Shown here: positions 25,939-35,406 of the stretch, piece after piece
Layout: each line of letters opens with the position of its first letter
How positions within the stretch are numbered: the stretch's first letter is position 1
Assembly: GCF_023823125.1 (NCBI RefSeq)
Contig: NZ_CP090949.1
Span: forward strand, 1,054,001-1,118,000
Direction of reading: 5' to 3'
Origin: Erythrobacter aurantius
GTDB taxonomy: Bacteria; Pseudomonadota; Alphaproteobacteria; Sphingomonadales; Sphingomonadaceae
DNA length: 64,000 nt
The notes under the pieces: generated by a model
What the model was told of the DNA's origin: nothing
The model's database searches: none
The model's input: the letters and a program-made list of their open reading frames with translations, nothing else
Translations under genes and position numbers: made by a program

Positions 25939-28878
25939 ATGCTTTCGGTTGCCAATGTTCGCTCGGCTGGTGGTGCGGCCAACTACTTCGCTAACGACAA
26001 TTACTACACCAAGGCGGACGCTGACCGGTCCGGAATCTGGGTCGGCAAGGGTGCCGAAAGGTTGGGTCTTTCGGGCACGGTCGATGCCAAAGCGTTCGAG
26101 GCAATCCTGCGCGGCGAGCTGCCCAATGGCGAACGGATCGGGCACCAAGGTCAGTACCATCGGGCCGGGACCGATCTGACCTTTTCACTGCCCAAGAGCT
26201 GGTCACTGTTGGCACTCGTCGGCAAGGATCAGCGGATCATTGACGCATACCGTTCTGCTGTCGTCGAAACCCTCCAGTGGGCGGAGAAGAATGCGGCCCA
26301 GCATCGCACCGAGAAGGCTGGCAAAGAACGGCTGCATGCGAGCAATAACCTGACCGTTGCCCTGTTCCAGCACGACACCAACCGCAATCAGGAACCGAAC
26401 CTGCACTTCCACGCCGTCGTCGCCAATATGACGCAGGACAAGGACGGCAAGTGGAGGGCGCTGCGCAACGACAAGCTCTGGCAGCAAAACACTCTTCTCA
26501 ATGCCATCACGATGGCGCGCTTCCGGATCGAGGTCGAGAAGCTCGGCTACCGGATCGGCGAGTTCGGAAAGCATGGCAACTTCGAAGCCAAGGGTATCGA
26601 CCGCAACACAGTGATGGCATTCTCGACGCGGCGGCAGGAGGTGCTCGAAGCACGGCGCGGCGGTGGGCTTGAGGCGGGTGTGGTGGCGACGCTGGCGACC
26701 CGGCAGGCCAAGCATAGCGATGTCGATCGCGATACCTTGATGAGCCATTGGGAAGGGCAGGCCTGGGACCAGGGGCTCGACCTTGAAGGCATGGTGCGCG
26801 ACGCCAAGCTACGTTCGCACGAGTTGATAGTAGCGGCAACGAAGCGGGCGAATGATCGCCCCACCTTACTTGAACGGGGCAAGGCAATGATCGCCATCCT
26901 GGCCGAGCGGATGGGCATCAAGGAGGGCGATCCGCTCATTCCCAAGCGGCTTCATATGAAAGGCCGCGAAGAAATTGCGACGGCTCACGCAGTTGCATCG
27001 GCGATACGGCATTTGTCCGAACGAGAGGCGGCTTTTACGGCAACTGATGTTGCCAAGGCTGCGCTCGATTTCGGCCTGCCAACAACGATGAGGTCGGTCG
27101 AAAGGCGCATTGGCCAACTCACCCAGCAGGGCGCGCTGTTGCGCGGGCGAGGCGCGCAGAAAGGGTGGCTGACTACGTCTGATGCATTGACGCTGGAGAC
27201 CCGCATGTTGGCCGAGATCGAGAAGGGAAATGGCGCAGTTCAGGCGATCCTCGACGCGGAGACCGCCGGGCCGTTTCTGCAGGCGTCGGCGGCGATCAAT
27301 TACGGAATGAAGCTCAACGCAGGACAGGAAGCAGCAGGCCGATTGATCCTGTCTTCGACCAATCGCGTCGTAGCCATCCAGGGTGTGGCAGGGGCAGGTA
27401 AATCAAGCGTGCTTCGGCCACTCAATCAGTTGCTTGAAGAGCATGGCAAGAGAGTCATCGGCTTGGGTGTTCAGAACACGCTGGTACGCATGCTGGAGAA
27501 GGATACCGGCATCCCGTCGATGACATTGCACCGCTTTCTCGGGCAGAATTCCAAGCTGCTCGATGGCTCGGCAGGCAAAGCCGAGATCGCCGCTGCGCGC
27601 GAAGACTATCGCGACACTGTCCTGGTTCTCGATGAAGCCTCAATGGTTTCTACCCGCGACCAGGACCGACTGATCCGGCTTGCCAATCTACTGAAGGTCG
27701 AGCGCCTCGTGCTGATGGGTGACGAGAAGCAACTGGGAGCCGTCGAAGCGGGCAAGCCCTTTGCTTTGGCGCAGCGCGCAGGGACCGAAACGGCGCACAT
27801 GGACCACAATCTTCGCGCCCGTTCCGACACCCTTAAGAAGGCTCAGCAGGCGGCCCAGTCGGGCAACACCAGTAATGCACTAGAATATCTCAAGGATCAC
27901 ATCGTCGAGGTCCAAGAGAACAGCGCAATTGTTGCGGCGGAACGCTGGCTGTCCCTTCCGCCTGCCGAGCGCGAGCGCACGTCGATCTTTGCTGCGGGCC
28001 GCCGATTACGCTCTGAAATCAATACCGCAGTCCAGACCGGCCTTGCCGCGAATGGAGAAATCGGACCAGCGAGCGCAAGGCTTACGGTTCTATCCCGTGT
28101 GAACACGACCCGCGAGGAATTGCGCTACGCGCGCAATTACAAGCCGGGCATGGTGCTCGAAGTGGCAAGACGACAGTCGCGCCATGGACTTCGGCGCGGA
28201 AGCCATGCAGTCGTTGCCGTCGATACCGAGAAGGGTGCTGTTACGCTTCGCGATGCGCGAGGGCATTTGCGCCGCTTCGTGCCAGCGAGGTTGTCGGCGA
28301 AGGGCAGCGACCAAACACTACAGCTGTTCGAGAAGAAGGATCTCGATCTTTGTACCGGGGACGCTATCCGGTGGACGGCGAGCGACCATAAACGCGGAAT
28401 TATAAATGCAGACCGGGCAACAGTCACCGCGATCGAGCGGGACGGAGTGACGGTCACTACGTCCAGCAGCATGGAACACAAACTTAAGCCGAACGACCCG
28501 ATGTTGAAGCGCATCGATCTCGCCTACGCGCTCAACGCCCATATGGCACAGGGCCTCACAGCAGATAAGGGCATAGCCGTGCTCGACAGCCGCGAGCGGC
28601 GACTGCTCTCGCAGAGGAACTTCCTTGTCACGATCACGCGATTACGGGATGAGCTCACTCTGATCGTCGATAACCGGGACAGGGTTGGGCGAGGGATTAC
28701 GACAAACTTGGGCGACAAGACTTCGGCAGCGGAAACCACCGAACGGCTGGGCATAGCGGCAGCGAATGGAGTCAGGCTGGGTCAAATCCAGGCGACCGCC
28801 TCTGATCGGCAGGCTGAACCCGAGAAGGCTCCCGAGCTAGCCAAGGAGCGGGTCAAACCGTTCGATATCGGCATTTGA
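25939..28878 (+). CDS. MobF-type conjugative relaxase-helicase (TrwC/TraA-like)
   Basis: This 979-residue protein combines two functions. The N-terminal 300 residues are a MobF relaxase: catalytic tyrosines in the NDNYYTKAD segment (about residues 19-27) and metal-binding histidines in PNLHFHAVV (His156, His158). It would nick one strand at oriT and remain covalently bound. From about residue 480 it is a superfamily 1 helicase: Walker A GVAGAGKSS, Walker B LVLDEASMVS, then LMGDEKQLGAVE and a C-terminal HMAQGLTADKG motif typical of RecD2/TraI helicases. No coupling protein or type IV secretion genes are in the window, so the element would be mobilised by another conjugative element. Start ATG 25939 follows the MobC stop directly. 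Confidence 0.92.
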   Translation: MLSVANVRSAGGAANYFANDNYYTKADADRSGIWVGKGAERLGLSGTVDAKAFEAILRGELPNGERIGHQGQYHRAGTDLTFSLPKSWSLLALVGKDQRIIDAYRSAVVETLQWAEKNAAQHRTEKAGKERLHASNNLTVALFQHDTNRNQEPNLHFHAVVANMTQDKDGKWRALRNDKLWQQNTLLNAITMARFRIEVEKLGYRIGEFGKHGNFEAKGIDRNTVMAFSTRRQEVLEARRGGGLEAGVVATLATRQAKHSDVDRDTLMSHWEGQAWDQGLDLEGMVRDAKLRSHELIVAATKRANDRPTLLERGKAMIAILAERMGIKEGDPLIPKRLHMKGREEIATAHAVASAIRHLSEREAAFTATDVAKAALDFGLPTTMRSVERRIGQLTQQGALLRGRGAQKGWLTTSDALTLETRMLAEIEKGNGAVQAILDAETAGPFLQASAAINYGMKLNAGQEAAGRLILSSTNRVVAIQGVAGAGKSSVLRPLNQLLEEHGKRVIGLGVQNTLVRMLEKDTGIPSMTLHRFLGQNSKLLDGSAGKAEIAAAREDYRDTVLVLDEASMVSTRDQDRLIRLANLLKVERLVLMGDEKQLGAVEAGKPFALAQRAGTETAHMDHNLRARSDTLKKAQQAAQSGNTSNALEYLKDHIVEVQENSAIVAAERWLSLPPAERERTSIFAAGRRLRSEINTAVQTGLAANGEIGPASARLTVLSRVNTTREELRYARNYKPGMVLEVARRQSRHGLRRGSHAVVAVDTEKGAVTLRDARGHLRRFVPARLSAKGSDQTLQLFEKKDLDLCTGDAIRWTASDHKRGIINADRATVTAIERDGVTVTTSSSMEHKLKPNDPMLKRIDLAYALNAHMAQGLTADKGIAVLDSRERRLLSQRNFLVTITRLRDELTLIVDNRDRVGRGITTNLGDKTSAAETTERLGIAAANGVRLGQIQATASDRQAEPEKAPELAKERVKPFDIGI

Positions 28879-29127
28879 TGATTTGACTGGAATTGGGCCG
28901 CAAGCGGACGGTCGGCTAAGAGGGGCATTTCGTTCGAAATCCAGACCTTCTTTAGGGATGACTCTGCCAAACTCGGATCTCGTGCTGGAGCTTGCCGATG
29001 CCTGCGATATCGGCACTATCCGGTCGGCCGTTGGAAGGCTTATGGGGGCGGGGGCCAGCCTGCCTGAACAAGCTGTCTCGAAGCATGCGAAATAAGCTTG
29101 TGTTAAGTGGGCGGCGCCAATCGTTCA

Positions 29128-29149
29128 GCCGATCAAACATAGCATCGGC
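29128..29149. other. Small inverted repeat in the gap before hamA
   Basis: GCCGAT (29128-29133) and ATCGGC (29144-29149) form a 6-bp dyad with a 10-base spacer. It lies in the 375-base noncoding region 28879-29253 that should hold the hamAB promoter. It could be an operator or an mRNA hairpin. I see no gene in this gap. Confidence 0.35.
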
Positions 29150-29253
29150 GGATCAATAGAGACGCTTATAGGGCCTACGTGCATGGCAATTACTGGATTT
29201 TATTTCAGATAGAGGTACACGACCGCATCCCTTTGATTTCACGGAAGTAGCAC

Positions 29254-30033
29254 ATGCCGCAGTTCAACGATTGGTGCGTTAGTGACGATGTGCCAGTTGG
29301 AAATCACTTTTGCCGTGTAATGACCGGCCAGGCAGCAAACCTTCCCACCGGCATTCAGGCAACGGCTGCAATAGTCCCAGCGCACTATGCGTCGGAAGAA
29401 CATGTGGCGCGGGCATTCGCACGTCTCGGCAAGCCAGCCACGGCCGCACTCATCCAAGGCAAACTACCTACAACGAAGGCTATCCGTTCTGGTGATCTGG
29501 GAGAAATATATGCGACCGAATGGATCGATGCGCACAGCGGTGGCTATAGTGCGCCGATCAAGCGCCTCCGTTGGAAAGATCATCGCAACATGGCGATGCG
29601 CGGCGAGGATGTTATTGGCATCCTCCAAGACCCTAAGTCTCAGCGCCTGCACTTTCTTAAGACCGAAGCGAAAAGCCGGGTGGCGCTGACCGCGCAGGTT
29701 CTCGTCGAAGCCCGCGCCAATCTAGATAAGGACAGTGGCCTGCCATCTGCCCATGCCCTCGCCTTCATTTCGGCCCGTTTGCTCGAACTGAACAATCTTC
29801 CGCTTGCGGATGCGATCGACGATGCGCTGCTCAAGCATGGCATCCCGCCGCAGAACGTTCGGCATCTGCTTTTCACATTCTCTGGCAACGCGCCGGACGC
29901 AATGCTTGCCGAGTCGCTTCAAGCCTATCCCGGCCAATTCAACCAGTGGGGGGTTGGCCTGCGCGTGGAAGGCCATGCCGCTTTCATCGGCGCCATATAT
30001 GATCAGGTGATTGCCAATGCCAACAACCCCTGA
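29254..30033 (+). CDS. hamA: Hachiman defence protein HamA (DUF1837 nuclease)
   Basis: This 259-residue protein fits the HamA/DUF1837 family. It has GDLGEIYATEW near residue 80 and a PD-(D/E)XK-type active site seen as MRGEDVIGI (Asp119) followed by the strand LHFLKTEAKSR (Glu138, Lys140). In Hachiman anti-phage systems HamA is a nuclease held in check by the helicase HamB and released when damaged or phage-altered DNA is sensed, leading to DNA degradation. All expected catalytic residues are present, so the protein looks functional. It overlaps hamB by 23 bases. It lies inside a mobilisable island, a usual place for defence genes. Confidence 0.88.
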   Translation: MPQFNDWCVSDDVPVGNHFCRVMTGQAANLPTGIQATAAIVPAHYASEEHVARAFARLGKPATAALIQGKLPTTKAIRSGDLGEIYATEWIDAHSGGYSAPIKRLRWKDHRNMAMRGEDVIGILQDPKSQRLHFLKTEAKSRVALTAQVLVEARANLDKDSGLPSAHALAFISARLLELNNLPLADAIDDALLKHGIPPQNVRHLLFTFSGNAPDAMLAESLQAYPGQFNQWGVGLRVEGHAAFIGAIYDQVIANANNP

Positions 30034-33000
30034 AGCCATAGCGGCGGACATTGCTGAGGCGGCCACTGCCGGCTTCCGCGGGCGCCTCATAGCCCGTGGA
30101 CAAGCCCGCGCGATCATCTGGCGCGACGGTATCCTGCCGCCTGAAGCGCCGGACTTTGCCCCCCAATTGAGCTACGATCTTCATTCGCACGGCTATGCGC
30201 TATTAGGGCTTGGCCTCCGATTGCGCGAGCTGGGCGGCGATGAGGCGGCCGCGCGCGTTGCCTTCGAACAGGCCGCCACCGCCCTTGAAGCCGTTATAGC
30301 AAAAGGTAATCGAGACGAGGCCGATCGTGACTTCCACTTCGTCATGGCGGCGGCAAGCTACCACCTCGCACATCTCTCTGCCCGCGCTTACTCGCTGCTC
30401 GCGATCGTGGAAACAGACGAGAATTTCTCGCCGGTCGAGCGCGTGCTTGCTCAATTGATGCGGCGGAATCTTACTGCCCTTCGCACCAGCGTCCTTGATT
30501 ACCGATCCTCAGGAGAAGGTAGTGACGCACGCATCGCCGCTGCCATACAAGCCAAGCTAGATCTCATAGGGGACGCGACCGATCCAATTGACGGTGGCCA
30601 TGACTTCCTTTTCGAGGGGCTCGATACAGCTCTAATCGATGGCTTCTTGGCTGCCATGTCCCTATTTCTCCTTGCGTTGGAACGCGGTGAGCGGCCGCTG
30701 CTGGATCAGGCGCTCGAAAGACTGCACGTCAATCTTTCCATCTGCAGCGAACTCAACCTGCTACCGCAATGGTGGGCCCATCGGATCGCGATACATCTTT
30801 TGTCCGATCTGTGGTCGAACACATTCCACCAGCAGGTGCCTTTAGAGCCAGTAGGCGGCGAAGCGGCGGAATGGCCACAACTCCGCGAACTATTCATCGC
30901 CTTGCTTCAGCGGCGACCCAAAGCCGAGATCGACCTCTGGCCCTCTCAGATTGAGGCCGCAACCCGCGCAGTCGACCAAGGAGACGACCTTGTCGTGTCA
31001 CTGCCCACCAGCGCCGGCAAAACCCGGATAGCCGAACTATGTATCCTGCGTTGCCTTGCCGGTGGGAAGCGGGTGTTTTTCATAACCCCGTTGCGCGCGC
31101 TTTCCGCGCAAACAGAGTCGACCCTACTCAGAACCTTCGGTCCGCTCGGTAAGACAATCTCTGCGCTTTACGGCAGCATTGGCGTCAGTGGTTTCGACGA
31201 GGACGCAATCCGGGAACGGCATATCGTCGTCGCCACTCCTGAAAAGCTCGACTTCGCTCTGCGCAATGATCCGTCCCTGCTCGATGACGTGGGACTCCTC
31301 GTGTTCGACGAAGGCCACATGATCGGCCTCAATGAACGCGAGGTTCGTTATGAAGTGCAGATCCAGCGGCTCCTACGGCGTCCCGACGCTCACGAACGGA
31401 GGGTCGTCTGCCTATCCGCCATCCTGCCAGACGGAAATCAGCTTGACGATTTCGCCGGGTGGCTCCGACGGGATCATCCCGGTGGCCTGATCAAACATGA
31501 CTGGCGCCCGACAAGGTTGCGCTTCGGCGAGGTGGTCTGGAACTCACCCACGGCGCGGCTGAACCTCCGCGTTGGTGAGGAACGACCCTGGGTCCAGCGT
31601 TACCTGACCGGGTTTGCCCCTCCCGACTGGATTCCACCCAAACGACGACGGACCCGGCTCTTTCCAGGAGACCAGCGCGAACTGTGCCTCGCTACCGCCT
31701 GGCGGCTGACCGAAGATGGACAAACTGTTCTCATCTTCTGTCCGCTGCGGAAAAGCGTAGAGCCTTTCGCGGATGTCATCGTCGATCTTCATGAGCGTGG
31801 CGCACTGCGCTCTCTGCTCGAAGCCGATCCCGGCGCACTCGAAACGGCGATTGCGCTGGGAGAAGAATGGCTTGGCCCCGACAGTGCGATTCTCAAATGT
31901 CTCCGCCTAGGCGTCGCTCTTCACCACGGCGCCTTGCCGACCGCCTATCGCAAAGAGGTCGAGCGGTTGCTGCGCAACAATGTGCTCAAGGTGACAATCT
32001 CTTCGCCCACGCTGGCGCAGGGTCTCAACCTGTCGGCGACGGCCGTCATCATGCACTCTCTGCACCGCAACCGTGAGATGATCGAGGTCTCCGAGTTTAA
32101 GAACGTCATCGGCCGGGCGGGCCGAGCCTATGTCGATGTCGAAGGTTTAGTACTATATCCTATGTTCGACGATATCGCGAAAAAGCGCCGCAACTGGGAA
32201 GAACTCATAACCGACCTGGGCGCACGGGAAATGGAGAGTGGTCTTGTGCGACTTGTCGCCGCCCTCTTGGCTCGCATGCGTGAACGGATCGGAGGAGACC
32301 TAGGCCAACTCGTCGAATATGTGGTCAACAATGCCGCTGCTTGGAATTTCCCGGAGGTTGCAAACGAGAAGCCGGAAGACCGCGCCCGCGCACTTGCCGA
32401 CTGGGAACGGCATGTTGCCACTCTCGACACTGCTGTCCTTAGCCTGATTGGTGAAACCGATATCCCAGACGAAGAGATCGAAGCGGCGCTTGACACCATG
32501 CTCCAGTCCTCACTGTGGCAGCGCCGCCTTCAACGGCAGAACGAGCCAATACAGCAGGCTCTTAAGGCGGGCCTCATTTCCCGTAGCCGGCTCATTTGGA
32601 GCCAATCCACTGCCGAACGCCGTCGGGGCTATTTCCTAGCGGGGGTGGGCCTTTCGACCGGCCAAGCGCTGGACGCGATTGCCGCGGATGCGAATCATCT
32701 CCTCGTTCAGGCCAATGGTGCAATCCTTCAAAACGATGTGGACGCGGCTATCGCAGCCATCACTACGTTCGCTGAGTTGGTCTTCACCATTTATCCCTTC
32801 ACGCCAGACCCTATGCCGGCGAACTGGCGGGACATCCTACGCGCTTGGCTGCTCGGTCAACCGCTCGCGGCGATCGCCGTCGGTCAGGAATCAGAGACGC
32901 TGCAATTCATCGAGGGAGGCCTTGTCTATCGTCTTCCCTGGGCCATGGAGGCGGTCCGAGTTCGGGCGGCCGCCAATGGCGACACGACCGGCGTCTTTGA

Positions 33001-33535
33001 TCTTCCTCTGGAAGATCACGAACTCGGCCTTGCCGTTCCCGCCGTCGAAACCGGAACCCTGAACCGCTCCGCATCGATCCTTATCCAGGCCGGCTTCAAC
33101 TCAAGGCTCGCCGCCATCAAGGCCGTCACAGATACTGGTGCAACCTTTCAAACCGGGCAGGAACTTCGGCATTGGCTGAATTCTGAAGCGGTCCAAGCGT
33201 GGAGCGCGCAACCCGATTGGCCGACAGCCGAGACAAAGGCGATGTGGACGGACTTTACGCAAGGCTTCACACCGCGCGATAATCGTACGTGGGCCGAGCG
33301 ACAATATTCGGCAAACGTGGTATGGCTGAATGCCCCACCACCCCCCGGTACGCCGGTTCAGGTTCACCATTCGGCAGGCCAACAACGGGTGCTTTCGGCC
33401 GACGGCACTCCGCTTGGCGCAGTGCAGGGGGCCCTCAACCCAGGCCGCGCCGGATTGTTGCGCGCCCAAGTGGCGCAGGATGTCGGTCGAATTGATATCA
33501 GTTATCTGGGGCCAGCGGACTTGTCAGGCGCATGA
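30011..33535 (+). CDS. hamB: Hachiman defence helicase HamB
   Basis: This 1174-residue protein pairs with HamA. A helical N-terminal region of about 310 residues precedes a superfamily 2 helicase core. The core has Walker A PTSAGKTRIAE (about 332-342), a DEGH box in LVFDEGHMIG (about 430), motif III-like CLSAILPDG, and the second RecA domain with ISSPTLAQGLNLSATAVI and NVIGRAGRAYVDVEG (about 700). The long C-terminal part is typical of HamB and has no motif I can assign. It should load on DNA ends or structures and control the HamA nuclease. The gene is complete and overlaps hamA, so the two are translated together. Confidence 0.88.
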   Translation: MPMPTTPEAIAADIAEAATAGFRGRLIARGQARAIIWRDGILPPEAPDFAPQLSYDLHSHGYALLGLGLRLRELGGDEAAARVAFEQAATALEAVIAKGNRDEADRDFHFVMAAASYHLAHLSARAYSLLAIVETDENFSPVERVLAQLMRRNLTALRTSVLDYRSSGEGSDARIAAAIQAKLDLIGDATDPIDGGHDFLFEGLDTALIDGFLAAMSLFLLALERGERPLLDQALERLHVNLSICSELNLLPQWWAHRIAIHLLSDLWSNTFHQQVPLEPVGGEAAEWPQLRELFIALLQRRPKAEIDLWPSQIEAATRAVDQGDDLVVSLPTSAGKTRIAELCILRCLAGGKRVFFITPLRALSAQTESTLLRTFGPLGKTISALYGSIGVSGFDEDAIRERHIVVATPEKLDFALRNDPSLLDDVGLLVFDEGHMIGLNEREVRYEVQIQRLLRRPDAHERRVVCLSAILPDGNQLDDFAGWLRRDHPGGLIKHDWRPTRLRFGEVVWNSPTARLNLRVGEERPWVQRYLTGFAPPDWIPPKRRRTRLFPGDQRELCLATAWRLTEDGQTVLIFCPLRKSVEPFADVIVDLHERGALRSLLEADPGALETAIALGEEWLGPDSAILKCLRLGVALHHGALPTAYRKEVERLLRNNVLKVTISSPTLAQGLNLSATAVIMHSLHRNREMIEVSEFKNVIGRAGRAYVDVEGLVLYPMFDDIAKKRRNWEELITDLGAREMESGLVRLVAALLARMRERIGGDLGQLVEYVVNNAAAWNFPEVANEKPEDRARALADWERHVATLDTAVLSLIGETDIPDEEIEAALDTMLQSSLWQRRLQRQNEPIQQALKAGLISRSRLIWSQSTAERRRGYFLAGVGLSTGQALDAIAADANHLLVQANGAILQNDVDAAIAAITTFAELVFTIYPFTPDPMPANWRDILRAWLLGQPLAAIAVGQESETLQFIEGGLVYRLPWAMEAVRVRAAANGDTTGVFDLPLEDHELGLAVPAVETGTLNRSASILIQAGFNSRLAAIKAVTDTGATFQTGQELRHWLNSEAVQAWSAQPDWPTAETKAMWTDFTQGFTPRDNRTWAERQYSANVVWLNAPPPPGTPVQVHHSAGQQRVLSADGTPLGAVQGALNPGRAGLLRAQVAQDVGRIDISYLGPADLSGA

Positions 33536-33812
33536 TAGGCCAAACGTGCCCACCGATCTCTCTTGTATGTCGTTCTGAAGTTTAGATCGCAACTTGCGGC
33601 ACATGTGGCCTATACCGCGCCGCCCTTGGTAGAAGGCAAGCTTATGAACGACTGACAGGCGTGAGCGATTTTTCGCCTAAGAGGAGACCTTCCGGCTCAT
33701 TCAACTTTGGGGTCATTCCCGCTCCACAAGGTCATGTCTGCTCTTAAGCATCAGACGCACCGCCTCTAATGGCGGAAACTGGGGCGCATAGCTGACATCC
33801 GTATTTGCACGA

Positions 33813-34958
33813 TCAGCGGGCCACGAACTTTGCCCAGTCCGCCATCATGGGCTTGCGCTTGTCGAGATAGTCCGTGCGTCGATAGGCCGCCTCGACCTTG
33901 TTCGCGATCGCATGGGCCAGCGCGGCTTCTGCGACCTCGCCAGGGTAGTTCGTCTTTTCCGCAACCCAATCGCGAAACGATGAGCGAAAGCCGTGGACGG
34001 TATAATCGTCGCCCTTGTCGCGCAGAATTTTCAGCAAGGTCATGTCGGACAATTGCCGACGCGGGTTCTAGCCCGGAAAGATCAGATCGCTGACAGGCGA
34101 GCGAAATGCTTTCGCTCGCTTAAGAACGTCCAAGGCCGCTTCCGAAAGCGGGACAACGTGGACAGTCCCGGCTTTCATGCGTTCGGCGGGGATCGTCCAG
34201 AGTTTCTTCTTGAGGTCGATTTCGTTCCAACAAGCACCGCGGACTTCGCCGGAGCGAGAGGCGTTCAAGATCACAAACTCCAAGGCAAGACGGCCGACCG
34301 AGGAGCGCTCACGCAGCCATTTGAAGAATGCGGGGAGTTCCTGATAAGGCATTGCTGCCAAGTGGCCTTGTTTCTTTGGCTGACGCGGCAAGCCACGGAG
34401 TACCGACCGCATCGGGGCTTCAGTCTCGCGAAAACCCTTGGCGCAGGCCCAATCCAGTACCGATCCGATTCGTTGCCGTACCCGCCGCGCGGTTTCTGGC
34501 TTCGTCAGCCAGATCGGAGAAAGCGCATCGCGGATTGCAGGGCCCTCAATGTCCGAAACGAGTTTGTCGCCCAAAGTCGGGAAGGCATAGGTTTCAAGCG
34601 TCTTGATCCATTGGGCTTGGTGCTTGCCGTTCTTCCACGCGGCCTTGTGTTCTTCATGCACGAGCTTGGCAGCGTCGCTGAAAGTGGGGATGACCAAAGC
34701 CTCCTTTGTCCGCTCTGCCAGAACGTCGACGCCTGCTTTCACCTCCTTACGGACGGCCCGCGCGGCCTCGCGAGCATTGGCCAGTGGCAGCTCGGAAAGT
34801 GGGCCTAAACCGATGTCTCGGCGCTTCCCGTTGGCCTGAACCCGGACAATCCAGCTGCCTTTACCTTTTGCGGCGAGTTTGAGGATCAAACCCTCGCCAT
34901 CTGAATAGCGACCTGGTTCCGTGAGATTCTTTACTCCCATCGCTGTCAGTTTGCCCAT
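33813..34958 (-). pseudogene. Tyrosine integrase of island 1, interrupted by an amber codon
   Basis: The gene encodes a P4-type tyrosine recombinase of about 381 codons. Codons from 34958 give the arm-binding N-terminus and the first catalytic Arg (NASRSGEVRG). At 34070-34068, right after SDLIFPG, a TAG stop interrupts the frame. The same frame then continues without a shift (NPRRQLSDMTLLK) through the HGFRSSFRDW box, LAHAI and the nucleophile Tyr in EAAYRRTD to the natural end at 33813. One base change would therefore restore the gene. Without readthrough the product lacks His, Arg and Tyr of the active site. The gene sits next to the 35107 att copy, as expected for the integrase of island 1. 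Confidence 0.88.
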
Positions 34959-34972
34959 TGCTCGTTCCTCTC

Positions 34973-34993
34973 AGACCCACATCCAGACCCACA
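34973..34993 (+). repeat. Paired 9-bp repeats, candidate integrase arm sites (right)
   Basis: AGACCCACA at 34973-34981 and again at 34985-34993 lie between the integrase start and the att copy. The same pair, same orientation and same 12-base period, occurs at 16876-16896 near the opposite end of island 1. Confidence 0.55.
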
Positions 34994-35088
34994 CTCGACG
35001 CCGGATGCATAAGAACATATAGGGAACTATGCGGACGGCGAAAAGCGAAAAAACGCCGCATTTCTGCGGGTTTGAGGACTATAAAAGA

Positions 35089-35125
35089 TTGTCTGGGAAA
35101 AGTAAGGTGGCGGAGACGGAGTCCG
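35089..35125. repeat. att site at the island 1 / island 2 junction
   Basis: The core GTGGCGGAGACGGAG lies at 35107-35121, and the 37-base block equals 16781-16817 with a single mismatch. It is the right end of island 1 and the left end of island 2. It is too short to be a tRNA gene. Confidence 0.85.
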
Positions 35126-35299
35126 CCTCGCTGTCCGAGTAAGTCACTAATCGGTCTTAGTGTTTTCCGGAAAGCCTGGCGGCTACCCCACAGGTTATCA
35201 CCGAAATCCTCGATCTATCTCTAATAATCGCATAGCGGATGCCGTTCTGCAAGCGGACTAGCTCGATGAATAACAAACCCGCAGTGGTTGGTGACAATT

Positions 35300-35327
35300 T
35301 GAGGCAAGATCGTTGAGGCAAGATCGT
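35300..35327 (+). repeat. Tandem 14-bp repeat beside a palindrome
   Basis: TGAGGCAAGATCGT occurs twice in direct succession (35300-35313 and 35314-35327). The last base is also the first base of the palindrome at 35327-35340. The region 35126-35406 downstream of the reverse transcriptase is otherwise noncoding. Confidence 0.6.
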
Positions 35328-35340
35328 GCACCCGGGTGCA
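35327..35340. repeat. CCCGGG-centred palindrome, copy 1
   Basis: TGCACCCGGGTGCA is a perfect 14-bp palindrome that fits the consensus TGMMCCCGGGKKCA shared by five sites in island 2. It lies 67 bases beyond the stop codon of the reverse transcriptase gene. Confidence 0.7.
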
Positions 35341-35406
35341 GAATAATAAGCGTGTTTGGCTCTACACTGAACGATACTGCAACTTGGCATGCACGGGTCA
35401 TTCTGG

